From the NCBI GenBank assembly GCA_024225635.1, contig JAAEMK010001055.1, positions 1 to 38,671 of the forward strand: DNA of 38,671 nt, in the 5' to 3' direction. Position numbers and translations under genes: made by a program. Shown piece by piece: positions 15,161-23,665 of the stretch. How positions within the stretch are numbered: the first letter of the stretch is position 1; the number at the start of each line of letters is the position of its first letter. The notes beneath the pieces are model-generated. The model had not been told where the DNA came from and did not search any database. It worked only from the letters and a program-made list of their open reading frames with translations. The stretch comes from Desulfobacteraceae bacterium (lineage in GTDB: Bacteria; Desulfobacterota; Desulfobacteria; Desulfobacterales; Desulfobacteraceae).

Positions 15161-17635
15161 ATGCATTCACAAAAGCCATCGGCGGTATTCCTATCTGATT
15201 TGCACATTGGAGAAAACCTCGGAGGTGTAACGGACGTTCTCAATTTCCAGGACAAGGATTCCTATGTGGAGCTGCAAAAAGGCGTCTACATGAGGAAGGA
15301 ATTCAACATCTTTCTGGAAAAGCTGAAGGAGAAATACGGTGTCGCCCCGGAAAATCGCATCAAATACCTGATTCTCATGGGGGATATCTGGGACCTTGCC
15401 GTACAGTCCATGCAGCATACGGTAAACCTGTCATTGGCATTTTTTGACAACGTGAAGGTCGGAGATTATTTTGAGGAAATTATCTATATCGCGGGCAACC
15501 ACGATCATCATCTCTGGCGGCAGTATCAGACCCAGAACTACCTTTTAAAACCCATTAATGACATCGCAAGCGATACCGGGGACGCAGGTGTTGTCGAAGA
15601 AAAGGGTGTACCGCCATTCCCCCAGGTGATAGCCGGTTTCCTGGATCTCACAACCCCTGATCCCACACTGAAAATAGAGGGCGGCGACCAATCGTCAGCC
15701 GGGAACAAATTCTTTACAGGGCTTACCGGGAAAGCGAGAATCCCGGTCAATGTCGTCTACCCCAATCTCTATATCACTTATAAAAACGACAAAGGCGAAA
15801 AGGAGAATATCCTCGCGACCCACGGTCATCTCTTTGATCCGGGCTGGAACCTGGTTACCGATTATATCGGCAAGTTCCTGACCGAGGAGATGGGGCTTAA
15901 GCTCGATCTGAAAAAGCTTGAGATGTTGAACTCGCCCGTAACCGAGTTCTGGAATTTTTCCCTTGCGCAAATGGGGGCTTATAACCTTATCGAACCCATT
16001 TATGACAATATGCTTGAAAATAAAGATCCCTCCGTACTCCTGCCTTTGGTGAAAATGTTGAAAACAACATTGCTCAATGATCTTAAGGCTGCGGACGTGA
16101 GCTGGTTTGCGAAAAAGTACGTGGAAATTGGTAATTATTTCGGAGCTGATAAGCTGTACCAATATATTAAAGACATGAAAAAAAGCGCTCTGCCCGGAAT
16201 CTTCTATGATCAGGACTTCATTGCCGGGCAAATGGAACGGGTCCTCGACTATTTTAAATACTCCCAGGAAAATGTCGCTTCAAGCCTGGATAATATCTCA
16301 AAGATGATTTACGGCCATACCCACATTCCGCTCATGGATTATGAAGTGAACTTCGCCGCTGAAGGAAAAGATCCGATAGTAAAGACATTCTACAATACCG
16401 GCGGTTGGGTGGATATAAGCAATGCAGGTAAGCCGATGCCCATTACCATCTTCAATGACGGCTCCTTTGAACCCATTGAAATAGCCTCTGATATTCCCGT
16501 GGCCTTTTTCGGCGCCAAATCAACCCTTAATGCGCTGAACGTCCATTTGGGCGCGGTTGGTACGCAATTGTGGCAATGGAAGCCCGACAAAGCGGGTGAG
16601 ATGGCGGTATTGTATGACAAGGAACTGAAAATGCTTTTTGTTTCGGTTGACGGAGATACATATGCCCTGGATGTTTTAAAAGAGGCGGATGACAAGAAGG
16701 TGATCTGGAATAATGTAATGCAGGAAACAGGCGCAGGCGCTCCTCATCTTTTAAGGACCGGTGACAGCCTGTATGTTGCCTTAAACAACCAGATAATCGC
16801 CCTCGATCCCCGGACAGGCAAAAAGATCGTTGAATGGAAAGGCTCGCCGGAGGGATACTTTGATAATGAAATCGTACATCTGGTGGAAACGCCGGACAAT
16901 AATATCATTGCGGCGGTCAACGGCGGGGCGTATTGCCTGGATCAGAACCTGAAACAACTTTGGGAAGCGGACCTTGCCAAAGCCGGGGGCCAACTGCTGG
17001 ATTCTTCCGGCCGTGGAGAAGTAAACCTTGTGGGCGCATGGAACGCCGATACCGGCAAAGGGGCCTCTTCCGGCATTCTCTTTTGCGGATTCGGTTCCAA
17101 AGTCATCGCAATAGATACAAGCGCGGACGGCAAAGGAAAAGTACTCTGGGGATGGCTTGCCTCCAATGGCTCGGGAAATGTCGCAATGGATTATGATCCT
17201 GATAATAATGATCTTTTCGTATCCGTGGAAGGGTATACCTACAGCCTGGATGCAGGGACAGGCAAGGAAAAATGGCTCAACAAACTGCCGGGTACGGGTT
17301 CGGGAACCCCCCATCTTTTGCGGGCGGGAGATTATCTCTACTCAGCCTTTAAAGGACAGATCAGCACTTTGAATCCCCTGACGGGAAAGACGGAACCTTC
17401 CATAAAACAATGGAATGCCCCCAAGGGGTCGGGAGAGGTCGTGCTGAAGAAAACCAATGACAACAGAATTATCGCGGGCGTGGGCGGATACGTTTACGGG
17501 CTTTCTTTGGAATTGAAAAATCCCTATGTAAGGAATGCCGGAAAAACCCAGGTAAGTACGCTCCTGGCAAAGGGACTGCAATTGGGAGACGCCCCCATGT
17601 GCCTGTCCATTGATTATGTCGATCTTCCCCTGTAA
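15161..17635 (+). CDS. Metallophosphoesterase with C-terminal PQQ-like beta-propeller
   Basis: The protein has 824 aa. The N-terminal domain (about 5-440) is a calcineurin-like phosphoesterase with its metal motifs in order: SDLHIGE (D13, H15), MGDIWD (D75), GNHDH (113-117), ATHGH, and YGHTH (about 385-389). From about 465 to 800 there are repeated GDxYALD / GTGSGTPHLLRAG-type units, consistent with a PQQ-like or quinoprotein beta-propeller. There is no signal peptide, so it is likely cytoplasmic, and the propeller may serve for binding. Its substrate (nucleotide, phosphoprotein or other phosphodiester) is unknown. The ATG is 8 nt after AAGGAG. It is transcribed alone, between the reductase operon (divergent) and a repeat array that begins 33 nt after its stop. 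Confidence 0.8.
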   Translation: MHSQKPSAVFLSDLHIGENLGGVTDVLNFQDKDSYVELQKGVYMRKEFNIFLEKLKEKYGVAPENRIKYLILMGDIWDLAVQSMQHTVNLSLAFFDNVKVGDYFEEIIYIAGNHDHHLWRQYQTQNYLLKPINDIASDTGDAGVVEEKGVPPFPQVIAGFLDLTTPDPTLKIEGGDQSSAGNKFFTGLTGKARIPVNVVYPNLYITYKNDKGEKENILATHGHLFDPGWNLVTDYIGKFLTEEMGLKLDLKKLEMLNSPVTEFWNFSLAQMGAYNLIEPIYDNMLENKDPSVLLPLVKMLKTTLLNDLKAADVSWFAKKYVEIGNYFGADKLYQYIKDMKKSALPGIFYDQDFIAGQMERVLDYFKYSQENVASSLDNISKMIYGHTHIPLMDYEVNFAAEGKDPIVKTFYNTGGWVDISNAGKPMPITIFNDGSFEPIEIASDIPVAFFGAKSTLNALNVHLGAVGTQLWQWKPDKAGEMAVLYDKELKMLFVSVDGDTYALDVLKEADDKKVIWNNVMQETGAGAPHLLRTGDSLYVALNNQIIALDPRTGKKIVEWKGSPEGYFDNEIVHLVETPDNNIIAAVNGGAYCLDQNLKQLWEADLAKAGGQLLDSSGRGEVNLVGAWNADTGKGASSGILFCGFGSKVIAIDTSADGKGKVLWGWLASNGSGNVAMDYDPDNNDLFVSVEGYTYSLDAGTGKEKWLNKLPGTGSGTPHLLRAGDYLYSAFKGQISTLNPLTGKTEPSIKQWNAPKGSGEVVLKKTNDNRIIAGVGGYVYGLSLELKNPYVRNAGKTQVSTLLAKGLQLGDAPMCLSIDYVDLPL

Positions 17636-17667
17636 TACTGTTTGTTCCGCAGTCGCCCGCCATCAAT

Positions 17668-17772
17668 TAGGGAGTTGGCCGATCTTAAAATACCGCTTAT
17701 ATGCCAGTCGTCCCAGGAATGTTGGTATGAACGCGTTTATAACAGGTATATCAAGATAGGCGGACTCCCTTA
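17668..17772. repeat. Repeat A, copy 2 (105 bp)
   Basis: This has the same length as the copy at 5105-5209, with only a few base differences (for example gct/ccg, cga/cgc, ttg/agg). It begins 33 nt after the phosphoesterase stop and is followed directly by repeat B. Both complete A-B composites lie just behind a stop codon in the gene's orientation, which suggests a preferred insertion context or a role in 3' ends. Confidence 0.8.
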
Positions 17773-17773
17773 C

Positions 17774-17846
17774 GGGGACAGGCTTAGCTTATTGCTGAGA
17801 TTCTGTTGTTTGAGTTACACATTGCCAATAAGCTAAGCCTGTACCC
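17774..17846. repeat. Repeat B, copy 2: REPIN-like palindrome with compensatory changes
   Basis: Arms 17774-17794 and 17826-17846 pair at 20 of 21 positions. Relative to the other copies the left arm has ggacagg in place of ggtcagg, and the right arm has cctgt in place of cctga. The T-to-A change is therefore matched by an A-to-T change. The loop differs in sequence from copies 1 and 3. This suggests selection on the folded form. Confidence 0.75.
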
Positions 17847-18146
17847 GGCTGTTGCACCCTGGGATGATTGCGGCTTAATTGTAATCTGGGTCAGGTGGTG
17901 GTATAGGCCTCGATGTAGGAAGGCGTAGGCTAAATTTGCTTCGCTCGTATCGATGGGGTCAGGCTTAGCTTATTGGCATTTTGTTGGTTTGATCAGGGAT
18001 GTCGCAATAAGCTAAGCCTGACCCCGGCAGTTGTACCCTGGGATGGTTGCGGCTTGATTATAATCTGGGTCAGGCGGTGGTATAGGCCTCGATGTAGGAA
18101 GGCGTAGGCTAAATTTGCTTCGCTCGCTTCGATGGGGTCAGGCTTA
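17826..18146. repeat. Tandem repeat, 179-bp period
   Basis: A 142-bp block occurs at 17826-17967 and again at 18005-18146, with few differences and no gaps in the part compared. Each block begins with a right REP arm (caataagctaagcctg), runs through a spacer (ccctgggatg..., then gtataggcctcgatgtagg and gctaaatttgcttcgctcg) and ends with a left arm (ggggtcaggctta). The second block's left arm is broken off after gctta at 18146. No coding potential was recognised in the spacer. Confidence 0.8.
17955..18025. repeat. Repeat B, copy 3: perfect REPIN-like palindrome
   Basis: The 21-bp arms 17955-17975 and 18005-18025 are exact complements around a 29-nt loop. The loop is the same as that of the copy at 5211-5279, more than 12 kb away, so these two copies are recent relatives. 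Confidence 0.8.
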
Positions 18147-18163
18147 CTCCATACTGGGGGGGG

Positions 18164-18256
18164 CGATTTTAAAATACCGCTTATATGCCAGTCGTCCCAG
18201 GAATGTTGGCATGAACGCGTTTATAACTGGTATATCAAGATAGGCGGACTCCCTTA
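18164..18256. repeat. Repeat A, copy 3 (5'-truncated)
   Basis: The first 12 or so bases of the 105-bp unit are missing and replaced by a G-rich junction (tactgggggggg) next to a broken left REP arm at 18134-18146. The remaining about 93 bp match copies 1 and 2 closely. It is not followed by a B palindrome, so this copy marks a rearrangement or deletion between elements. Confidence 0.75.
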
Positions 18257-18260
18257 TAAC

Positions 18261-18310
18261 AAGGCAGGAGGTGGACCAGGGAAAAAATCTCGGTGTCCGT
18301 CTCCTGCCTT
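18261..18310. terminator. Hairpin at the end of the repeat array
   Basis: Arms aaggcaggag (18261-18270) and ctcctgcctt (18301-18310) pair perfectly, and ggac/gtcc continues the stem. A short pyrimidine-rich tail (tcctttg) follows on the plus strand. It may end read-through from the left before the TIR operon. Confidence 0.45.
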
Positions 18311-18605
18311 TCCTTTGATTCCCCATGTGTTTGATGAACTGCAGCTCTTTCATTTGAGAAGTCGTCTGTTCCTATGTGTAAATACTCCTAATCTTTTGAT
18401 ATGATAGGGTTTCATTGGGATGGACCTTTCCCTTTCTACAAAGAACAAGCGTTCTCCGGCCAAAAAATGTGAAAAGATATTGCGGACAAACAACCGTGTT
18501 TGATAGATGTAATATGGTTTTTGTACTTCTTTTTGTTGAATCCGGTGATTCATGCAACTTGATGGCTAAATGTTTGAGAACCCACGGCTCTTGAGGAGGA
18601 ATCGT
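18311..18605. other. AT-rich leader of the TIR operon
   Basis: About 295 nt without a recognised gene. It should contain the promoter of the TIR-MoxR-FGE operon, but no clear -35/-10 pair stands out. It ends in a strong ribosome-binding site (GAGGAGG). Confidence 0.4.
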
Positions 18606-20048
18606 ATGCCCGAGAATAACAACTATGGAACCCCGCTGACATTTTTGTCCTATTCAAGCAAGGACGTACATCTGGCAGATAAGATCGACAGCTTGTTTAA
18701 ATCCCGGAAGATACCCCTCCTGCGGTATATACGCGAAGTGCACTACTGGGACAACTTCGTGAAATATATGAATAGAATCCGGGAATGCGATTTTGTCATC
18801 ACCCTGATAAGCGATTCGTTTTTTCGTTCCGAGTACTGCATGTACGAAGTGACGCAACTCATCAGGGATGGAAATTACCAAGGACGTTTTCTGCCGGTGA
18901 TGGTCAACGGAACCAAAATTAACGAACCGGAAGAACAGGGTGAGGTCATCAAATATTGGGAAGACAGATACACCTCTCTTACCAAAGGAATTGAGGGGGC
19001 AAGCCCGGACAGCACAATACCCGTCGCCAAAAGACAGAAACTCTACAACAGGTTCAAAAGCGAGGTCGGTGATTTCATGGAGTATGTCTTCCAGACCAAA
19101 TACCCCACCATCTCCGGGGAGGGGGACGACAACCTCGAGGCACTGCTGGACAAGATTGGATCGTCCATTAAAAAAGCAGAGGACAGGGAAAAAATCACAG
19201 TCAAGGTCCGGGAGCAGGTACGTAAACTTCTTGATGGCAAAACCATGAAGCCGCTACGGGACGCTTTGATTCGCCAACTGACGGAAGAGGATTTTATTAA
19301 CTATGAAAACAATCCGGTGCTTGAACATGCCCTGGTTGATATCAACGTCTCTGATGCGGTTGTCGTGTTGGACATGGCGATTGTTGATTGTTTTCAAGTA
19401 TTAGAGACAAACGGATCAAAAAAAGAAGAGATTCAGCCTATCTGGAACAGGAGCGTGGAAATTCTTGGGTGGCTGATGTTGCTATCTGTTGATTACGATT
19501 GTGATCATTTGTCCGCAAGGGCGCAGGGGACAAGTTCGGGTGTGAACCTGGAATTTCCGGTGGTAACTGAGGCAGGGATAGAAATCTTTTTTTCAGGTTA
19601 TATGGGAGTACCCGCAAAGTTAAGCGTAAATGGGAGAAAAAACAAGATATACGGTAAAAACAGGGTCTGTTGTCCAAGGATTGAAACCGGATGGGAAGAA
19701 GAGGATTTTGTTCAGTCCATCAAGCTGGACCTATGGAAGAAAATTTCCAAAGTTCAGGATGATGATGCCCCTGGTTTTATTGATAAGAACAAGACAAAGA
19801 CTTTGAATACTCGTATAAAAATTCAAAACAAAAAGAAGAAAAATATATATATCACCGTTTCGGGGGATGATTTGGCAAATCCTTTAAGAAGGAAGGAGAT
19901 GTATGAGGTCCTGAAACGGGAACTTCCTGCACTGCACACCCTGATTATCACCGTTGGTTCAGATGGTGACAAGGATACGGTATTTATTGTGTCTGAGCCT
20001 GAGCTTGAAGGATGTCTGTTGGAATTTTTTCAAAACAAACTGGAGTAA
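18606..20048 (+). CDS. TIR-domain effector of a ternary conflict system
   Basis: The protein has 480 aa. The ATG at 18606 has GAGGAGG 6 nt upstream, so an in-frame start at 18570 is rejected. Residues about 8-110 form a TIR domain: FLSYSSKD (13-20), then SEYCMYE (75-81), where E81 fits the catalytic glutamate of NAD-cleaving TIRs. The remaining about 330 residues are not recognised. They include a charged helical part (about 180-290) and a beta-rich part ending in an alpha/beta segment, and may be an effector-associated adaptor. The gene leads an operon: the MoxR ATPase begins 3 nt after its stop, followed by an FGE/lectin protein. Likely action: NAD depletion and cell death or dormancy when the partner senses infection. 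The role is inferred from architecture. Confidence 0.8.
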   Translation: MPENNNYGTPLTFLSYSSKDVHLADKIDSLFKSRKIPLLRYIREVHYWDNFVKYMNRIRECDFVITLISDSFFRSEYCMYEVTQLIRDGNYQGRFLPVMVNGTKINEPEEQGEVIKYWEDRYTSLTKGIEGASPDSTIPVAKRQKLYNRFKSEVGDFMEYVFQTKYPTISGEGDDNLEALLDKIGSSIKKAEDREKITVKVREQVRKLLDGKTMKPLRDALIRQLTEEDFINYENNPVLEHALVDINVSDAVVVLDMAIVDCFQVLETNGSKKEEIQPIWNRSVEILGWLMLLSVDYDCDHLSARAQGTSSGVNLEFPVVTEAGIEIFFSGYMGVPAKLSVNGRKNKIYGKNRVCCPRIETGWEEEDFVQSIKLDLWKKISKVQDDDAPGFIDKNKTKTLNTRIKIQNKKKKNIYITVSGDDLANPLRRKEMYEVLKRELPALHTLIITVGSDGDKDTVFIVSEPELEGCLLEFFQNKLE

Positions 20049-20051
20049 AGC

Positions 20052-21029
20052 ATGCTGACAATAAAGAACAATGAGGTTAGAACCATTCCCGCGACAGGAT
20101 CGTGGCCGGAAACCGAACACGTATTTGAGGAAAAGAGTATCTGGGCTGTGAATGCCGCCCTTACGGCCCAGCGGCCGCTTCTTGTGCGGGGGGAGCCCGG
20201 GATTGGTAAGAGCCAGCTTGCACGGGCGGCGGCCCATGCCCTGGGGCGTGTGTTCATCTCCGAGGTGGTGAATGCCAGGAGTGAATGCCAGGATCTTCAG
20301 TGGCATTTTGATTCCCTGGCCCGGCTGGGAGAAGCCCAGGCCCTCGGGGCATACTGCAAAGAGACAGATGTGAAAAGAGTTCTTGATCCGTTACGGTTTT
20401 TGAGTCCGGGAGCGTTGTGGTGGACCTTTAACTGGGAGATGGCGGAAGGGCAGGCCAGGAACAGTATCAACGGGGTGGGGAAGCCGGAAAAACCATCCTC
20501 CTGGTCCCCTGAAAATGGCGGCGTGCTGCTCATTGATGAAATTGACAAGGCGGATGCGGATCTTCCCAACGGGCTTTTGGAAACCCTGGGTAATGGGGCC
20601 TTTACCGTCCCGTACCTGGATCAGCCGGTCAAACTTGGCGCCAATGTCCCGCCTCCCCTTGTGGTGATCACCACCAATGAGGAGAGGGAACTTCCGTCGG
20701 CGTTTGTGAGGAGGTGCTTGGTGCTTCATATGAATCTGCCCGATAAGGAAGATGAACTTGTTGCATGGCTGATGGAACGGGGCCGCATTCATTTTGGGGA
20801 TACATGCACCAAAGAGGTTCGTAAACAAACGGCTCTCATGCTGTGGGAAGATCGGCAGGAGGCGATCCGGCGCAACCAGCCAACGCCGGGCCAGGCCGAA
20901 TACCTTGATATTCTGCGAGCCCTTAAGGGAATGGGAGCCGGGAAAGAATGTAGTGAAGACGACCAGTTGAAGCAGCTTGAAATGATCAGGGAATTTGCAC
21001 TGAAAAAATATCCGGATGATAACAGATAA
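20052..21029 (+). CDS. MoxR-family AAA+ ATPase
   Basis: The 325-aa AAA_5/MoxR ATPase has Walker A GEPGIGKS (about 47-54), Walker B VLLIDEIDKA (about 158-167), a sensor-1 region VVITTNEERELPSAFVRRC (about 201-219, with arginine-finger-like R's) and a helical lid C-terminal part. MoxR ATPases act as chaperone-like switches; in MoxR/VMAP-type conflict systems they couple a sensor to an effector. It is coupled to both neighbours: 3 nt after the TIR gene (GGAG in the upstream coding end) and one base overlap (TAATG) with the FGE/lectin gene. No vWA-domain gene is next to it, unlike many MoxR loci; the third gene may take that place. Confidence 0.88.
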   Translation: MLTIKNNEVRTIPATGSWPETEHVFEEKSIWAVNAALTAQRPLLVRGEPGIGKSQLARAAAHALGRVFISEVVNARSECQDLQWHFDSLARLGEAQALGAYCKETDVKRVLDPLRFLSPGALWWTFNWEMAEGQARNSINGVGKPEKPSSWSPENGGVLLIDEIDKADADLPNGLLETLGNGAFTVPYLDQPVKLGANVPPPLVVITTNEERELPSAFVRRCLVLHMNLPDKEDELVAWLMERGRIHFGDTCTKEVRKQTALMLWEDRQEAIRRNQPTPGQAEYLDILRALKGMGAGKECSEDDQLKQLEMIREFALKKYPDDNR

Positions 21030-23617
21030 TGAAAACGCCTTTGACAAATGGGAGCACATCCTTTTCGGGCCGTGGGGATCTTATAAGGTTCCTTTGCAAG
21101 CATGGGGAGGAGGGGCTTGACGCCATGGCCGGGTTTGCGGGGTATGAACGGAAGGAACGAAAAGAAGCCAAGCCCGTCAAACATACCCCTGCCATGGCGG
21201 AGAATGTTCCAGCCCCGTTACCTGTAGAGCACCGTTTTATCGAGTCCGATGAAACCAAACCCTTCTGGTATGTTTCCGGGCGGCGGGTAAAATCCGTCAA
21301 AGAATCCGACAACCGGATACCGGAATGGGCCAAAACTACGGAAAACAATCCTCAATTTTCAGAAGGCGAGGTGCAGGCGGATTATGATACCCGGCCCCCG
21401 TTGCCCATACCCCTTGTGGCCTGGTCTCGGATCTGGCCACTGTTGCGTGGTGCGCTGGGCTCCAGCCGGGAAAGCCGGGATCTTGATATGAAGCGTCTTA
21501 TTGAGCGGGTTTCAAGACTCGAACCCCTTAAACAGCTTCCCCTTAAATCCCGGTTCGGATGGGGTGCGACAGGCTGCCTGATACTGGATTTTGATGACCG
21601 GCTGTTGCCTCTGTGGGGGGATCTTAACCAGCTCCACCTTGGAATCGAAAAACTCCGGGGCAGATCGGGCTTTTCTGTTTACATGTTGGAGGAAGGGCCG
21701 GAAGGGGCGTTTAAAAAACGTGACAGGCGGCTTGACCCGGTGCTGACTCCCTGCTCGCCTGTTCACTGGGATGACCCCCTTGTGCGCCATTTCTCTCCGG
21801 TATGGTGGGACAGGGGAAACCGATCTTTTAAAATAAACTCCGTAAAATCCTTTTTCCGCAAAGCATCCGAAACCGCTGTGGCGGAAGAGTCTTTACGGGC
21901 CGAGCGCCTTCTGAAACTTCTGTCTCCGGCCATCCGGGTTGAACCGGAACTTCTCCGGGCCGTGAGAATCTCACTTCCCTGTGCGGAGGCGGCAACGGAG
22001 ATCCTGGCATGGAACAGTCCTTTTGTTGACCGGTTTTATTCCGCATATGTTTATGACGAGGAGGTGCTGGAATCCTACCGGGAGGCGTTTAAACAAGAAC
22101 CGGAGCCCCTTCGTCGTTTGGTTATCGCCCGGATTGAAAAGTATCATTCCCATTTGTCAAAAGCGGTTCTTTATGAGGAGAAACTGATCGCAACGGACCA
22201 GGAAGGAACGTCATCCGGCTGGGCAGACCAATTTATCAAAACCTATTTCAGGACTCTGGGGGACCATAAGCAATTTCCTTCCCAAAAGAAACTCGAGGCC
22301 TGGTTCCACAGGTTGACCATGCGGCTGCACAGGGGGGCCTGGGAACGGCATGACATTCTTTCCGACTGCTGGCTTAAGATCAACCTTGAAGCATGGGAAC
22401 GCGGGGATGTTTCGCCCCCGGAAGGGGTGAATATAGAAAAAGCATCATGGCAGCTTTTGGAGAAAGAAAGGCCTGAGACCTATGCCATCCGTCAGATAGG
22501 GGAAGGGGTTGTTATTTCCGGAGCAGATTCAGGGACACAATCCCGGTCCCCCTTTGAAACAGGCAGCCATGTGGCGTTTATAAGGTCGCGCAAATCCTAT
22601 CTTAGCATTAAGTCAGGCAATCCCCAGGAGACCCTTACCCGAACGATTTCTCTCAGGGAGGATTCGGAAGTATCGGTTTCCCTGCCGGAATCCGGTCCTT
22701 TAACCCTTGCCACCGATATGGATGAGATCACCCTGGACATCCGGATGAAACCCCGGCTGGCATCTTCCATGGGGCGTGATGCCAGGGGGCTTTATGTGAA
22801 GCTTGATGATGGGGACGATTCCTTGAGAATCGACTGGCCGGAATGGAGTGAACGGGGGGATGTCGATGAATTCGGACTCTATGCGGAGTTTGATGTTGGA
22901 GATGTTCTCCAGAGGATGCGCTGGATCAATCCAGGCACGTTTATGATGGGCTCCCCCGATGATGAGCCGGAAAGACAAGAACGTGAGCGCTGGCACCGGG
23001 TGACCCTGACCCGGGGCTTTTGGCTTGCGGACACCGCCTGTACCCAGGCCTTGTGGGAGGCTGTTATGGGGAAGAATCCCAATCGTTCTAAATGGAAAAA
23101 ACGGCCAGTGGAAGAGATAAGCTGGGACGACTGCATGGAGTTTATCCGTACCCTGAATAACTTGAAATCAGGGCTTGATCTTCGCCTGCCCACGGAGGCT
23201 GAGTGGGAATATGCCTGTCGGGCAGGAACCGGGACGCCCTTTAGTCTTGGTAATAATATCACCCCAGACCAGGTGAATTACAATGGAGAGTATCCGTATG
23301 CAGGTGCGGAAAAGGGAAACTTCATAGGAGAGAGCGTTGATGTGGGATCTATTCCGGCAAACCCCTGGGGGCTGTATGAAATGCACGGGAATGTTTGGGA
23401 GTGGTGTTCGGATTGGTTTGACGACTATCCTGTGGACGCTGTGGTTGATCCTGTGGGACCTGAAACGGGCGTCTACCGTGTGCTGCGCGGCGGATCCTGG
23501 ATCTACGACGGCAGGGATGCTCGCTCTGCCTACCGTAACATGAGTGGGCCCGGCAACCGCAGCCGCGACGTAGGTTTTCGTCTTGCCCGAGGTCAGAAGG
23601 TCGGCGGAGCCGGATAG
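21029..23617 (+). CDS. Large FGE-sulfatase/C-type-lectin-fold protein, candidate hypervariable sensor
   Basis: The protein has 862 aa. The N-terminal about 625 residues are not recognised. They begin with a polar, Pro-rich part, followed by helical and beta-rich segments (a DDGDDSLRIDW-like strand region about 595). Residues about 628-855 are an FGE-sulfatase domain: INPGTFMMGSP, RLPTEAEWEYACR, GLYEMHGNVWEWCSDW, LRGGSW (819-824) and GFRLARG. True formylglycine-generating enzyme has two catalytic cysteines soon after GGSW; here the sequence is GGSWIYDGRDARSAYR, so the domain is probably only a binding fold. The section from W824 to GFRL resembles the variable region of DGR target proteins. Its start overlaps the MoxR stop by one base. 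It most likely recognises a ligand and signals through MoxR to the TIR effector. Confidence 0.8.
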   Translation: MKTPLTNGSTSFSGRGDLIRFLCKHGEEGLDAMAGFAGYERKERKEAKPVKHTPAMAENVPAPLPVEHRFIESDETKPFWYVSGRRVKSVKESDNRIPEWAKTTENNPQFSEGEVQADYDTRPPLPIPLVAWSRIWPLLRGALGSSRESRDLDMKRLIERVSRLEPLKQLPLKSRFGWGATGCLILDFDDRLLPLWGDLNQLHLGIEKLRGRSGFSVYMLEEGPEGAFKKRDRRLDPVLTPCSPVHWDDPLVRHFSPVWWDRGNRSFKINSVKSFFRKASETAVAEESLRAERLLKLLSPAIRVEPELLRAVRISLPCAEAATEILAWNSPFVDRFYSAYVYDEEVLESYREAFKQEPEPLRRLVIARIEKYHSHLSKAVLYEEKLIATDQEGTSSGWADQFIKTYFRTLGDHKQFPSQKKLEAWFHRLTMRLHRGAWERHDILSDCWLKINLEAWERGDVSPPEGVNIEKASWQLLEKERPETYAIRQIGEGVVISGADSGTQSRSPFETGSHVAFIRSRKSYLSIKSGNPQETLTRTISLREDSEVSVSLPESGPLTLATDMDEITLDIRMKPRLASSMGRDARGLYVKLDDGDDSLRIDWPEWSERGDVDEFGLYAEFDVGDVLQRMRWINPGTFMMGSPDDEPERQERERWHRVTLTRGFWLADTACTQALWEAVMGKNPNRSKWKKRPVEEISWDDCMEFIRTLNNLKSGLDLRLPTEAEWEYACRAGTGTPFSLGNNITPDQVNYNGEYPYAGAEKGNFIGESVDVGSIPANPWGLYEMHGNVWEWCSDWFDDYPVDAVVDPVGPETGVYRVLRGGSWIYDGRDARSAYRNMSGPGNRSRDVGFRLARGQKVGGAG
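23501..23569 (+). other. DGR variable-region-like segment
   Basis: These 23 codons between GGSW and VGFRLA encode the ligand-face loop of the C-type-lectin fold. Many are of NNC type (ATC TAC GAC GGC ... TAC ... AAC ... GGC AAC CGC AGC CGC GAC), the result expected when AAC codons in a template repeat are mutated at adenines. Known DGR targets share the frame GGSWxxxxxxxRxAxRxxxxPxxRxxxxGFRL. No template repeat or reverse transcriptase is in the window, so this is a candidate, possibly a remote target. General GC-rich codon use could give part of the signal. Confidence 0.45.
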
Positions 23618-23625
23618 GGGAAGGA

Positions 23626-23665
23626 GGCGTGGCCGGCTGACGGAGCGGAGTCCGTCTGCCACGCC
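23626..23665. other. Strong hairpin 9 nt after the FGE/lectin stop
   Basis: Arms ggcgtggc (23626-23633) and gccacgcc (23658-23665) pair perfectly. Inside, gacgga (23639-23644) and tccgtc (23651-23656) form a second stem with a gcggag loop. It lacks a T-tract. In well-studied DGRs a cruciform hairpin just downstream of the variable region is needed for retrohoming, and this one has the right place. It could also protect the 3' end of the mRNA. Confidence 0.6.

Noticed and set aside
21029-23617. Active formylglycine-generating enzyme
   Set aside because: The two catalytic cysteines expected shortly after GGSW are replaced (IYDGRDARSAYR) and no sulfatase gene is nearby.
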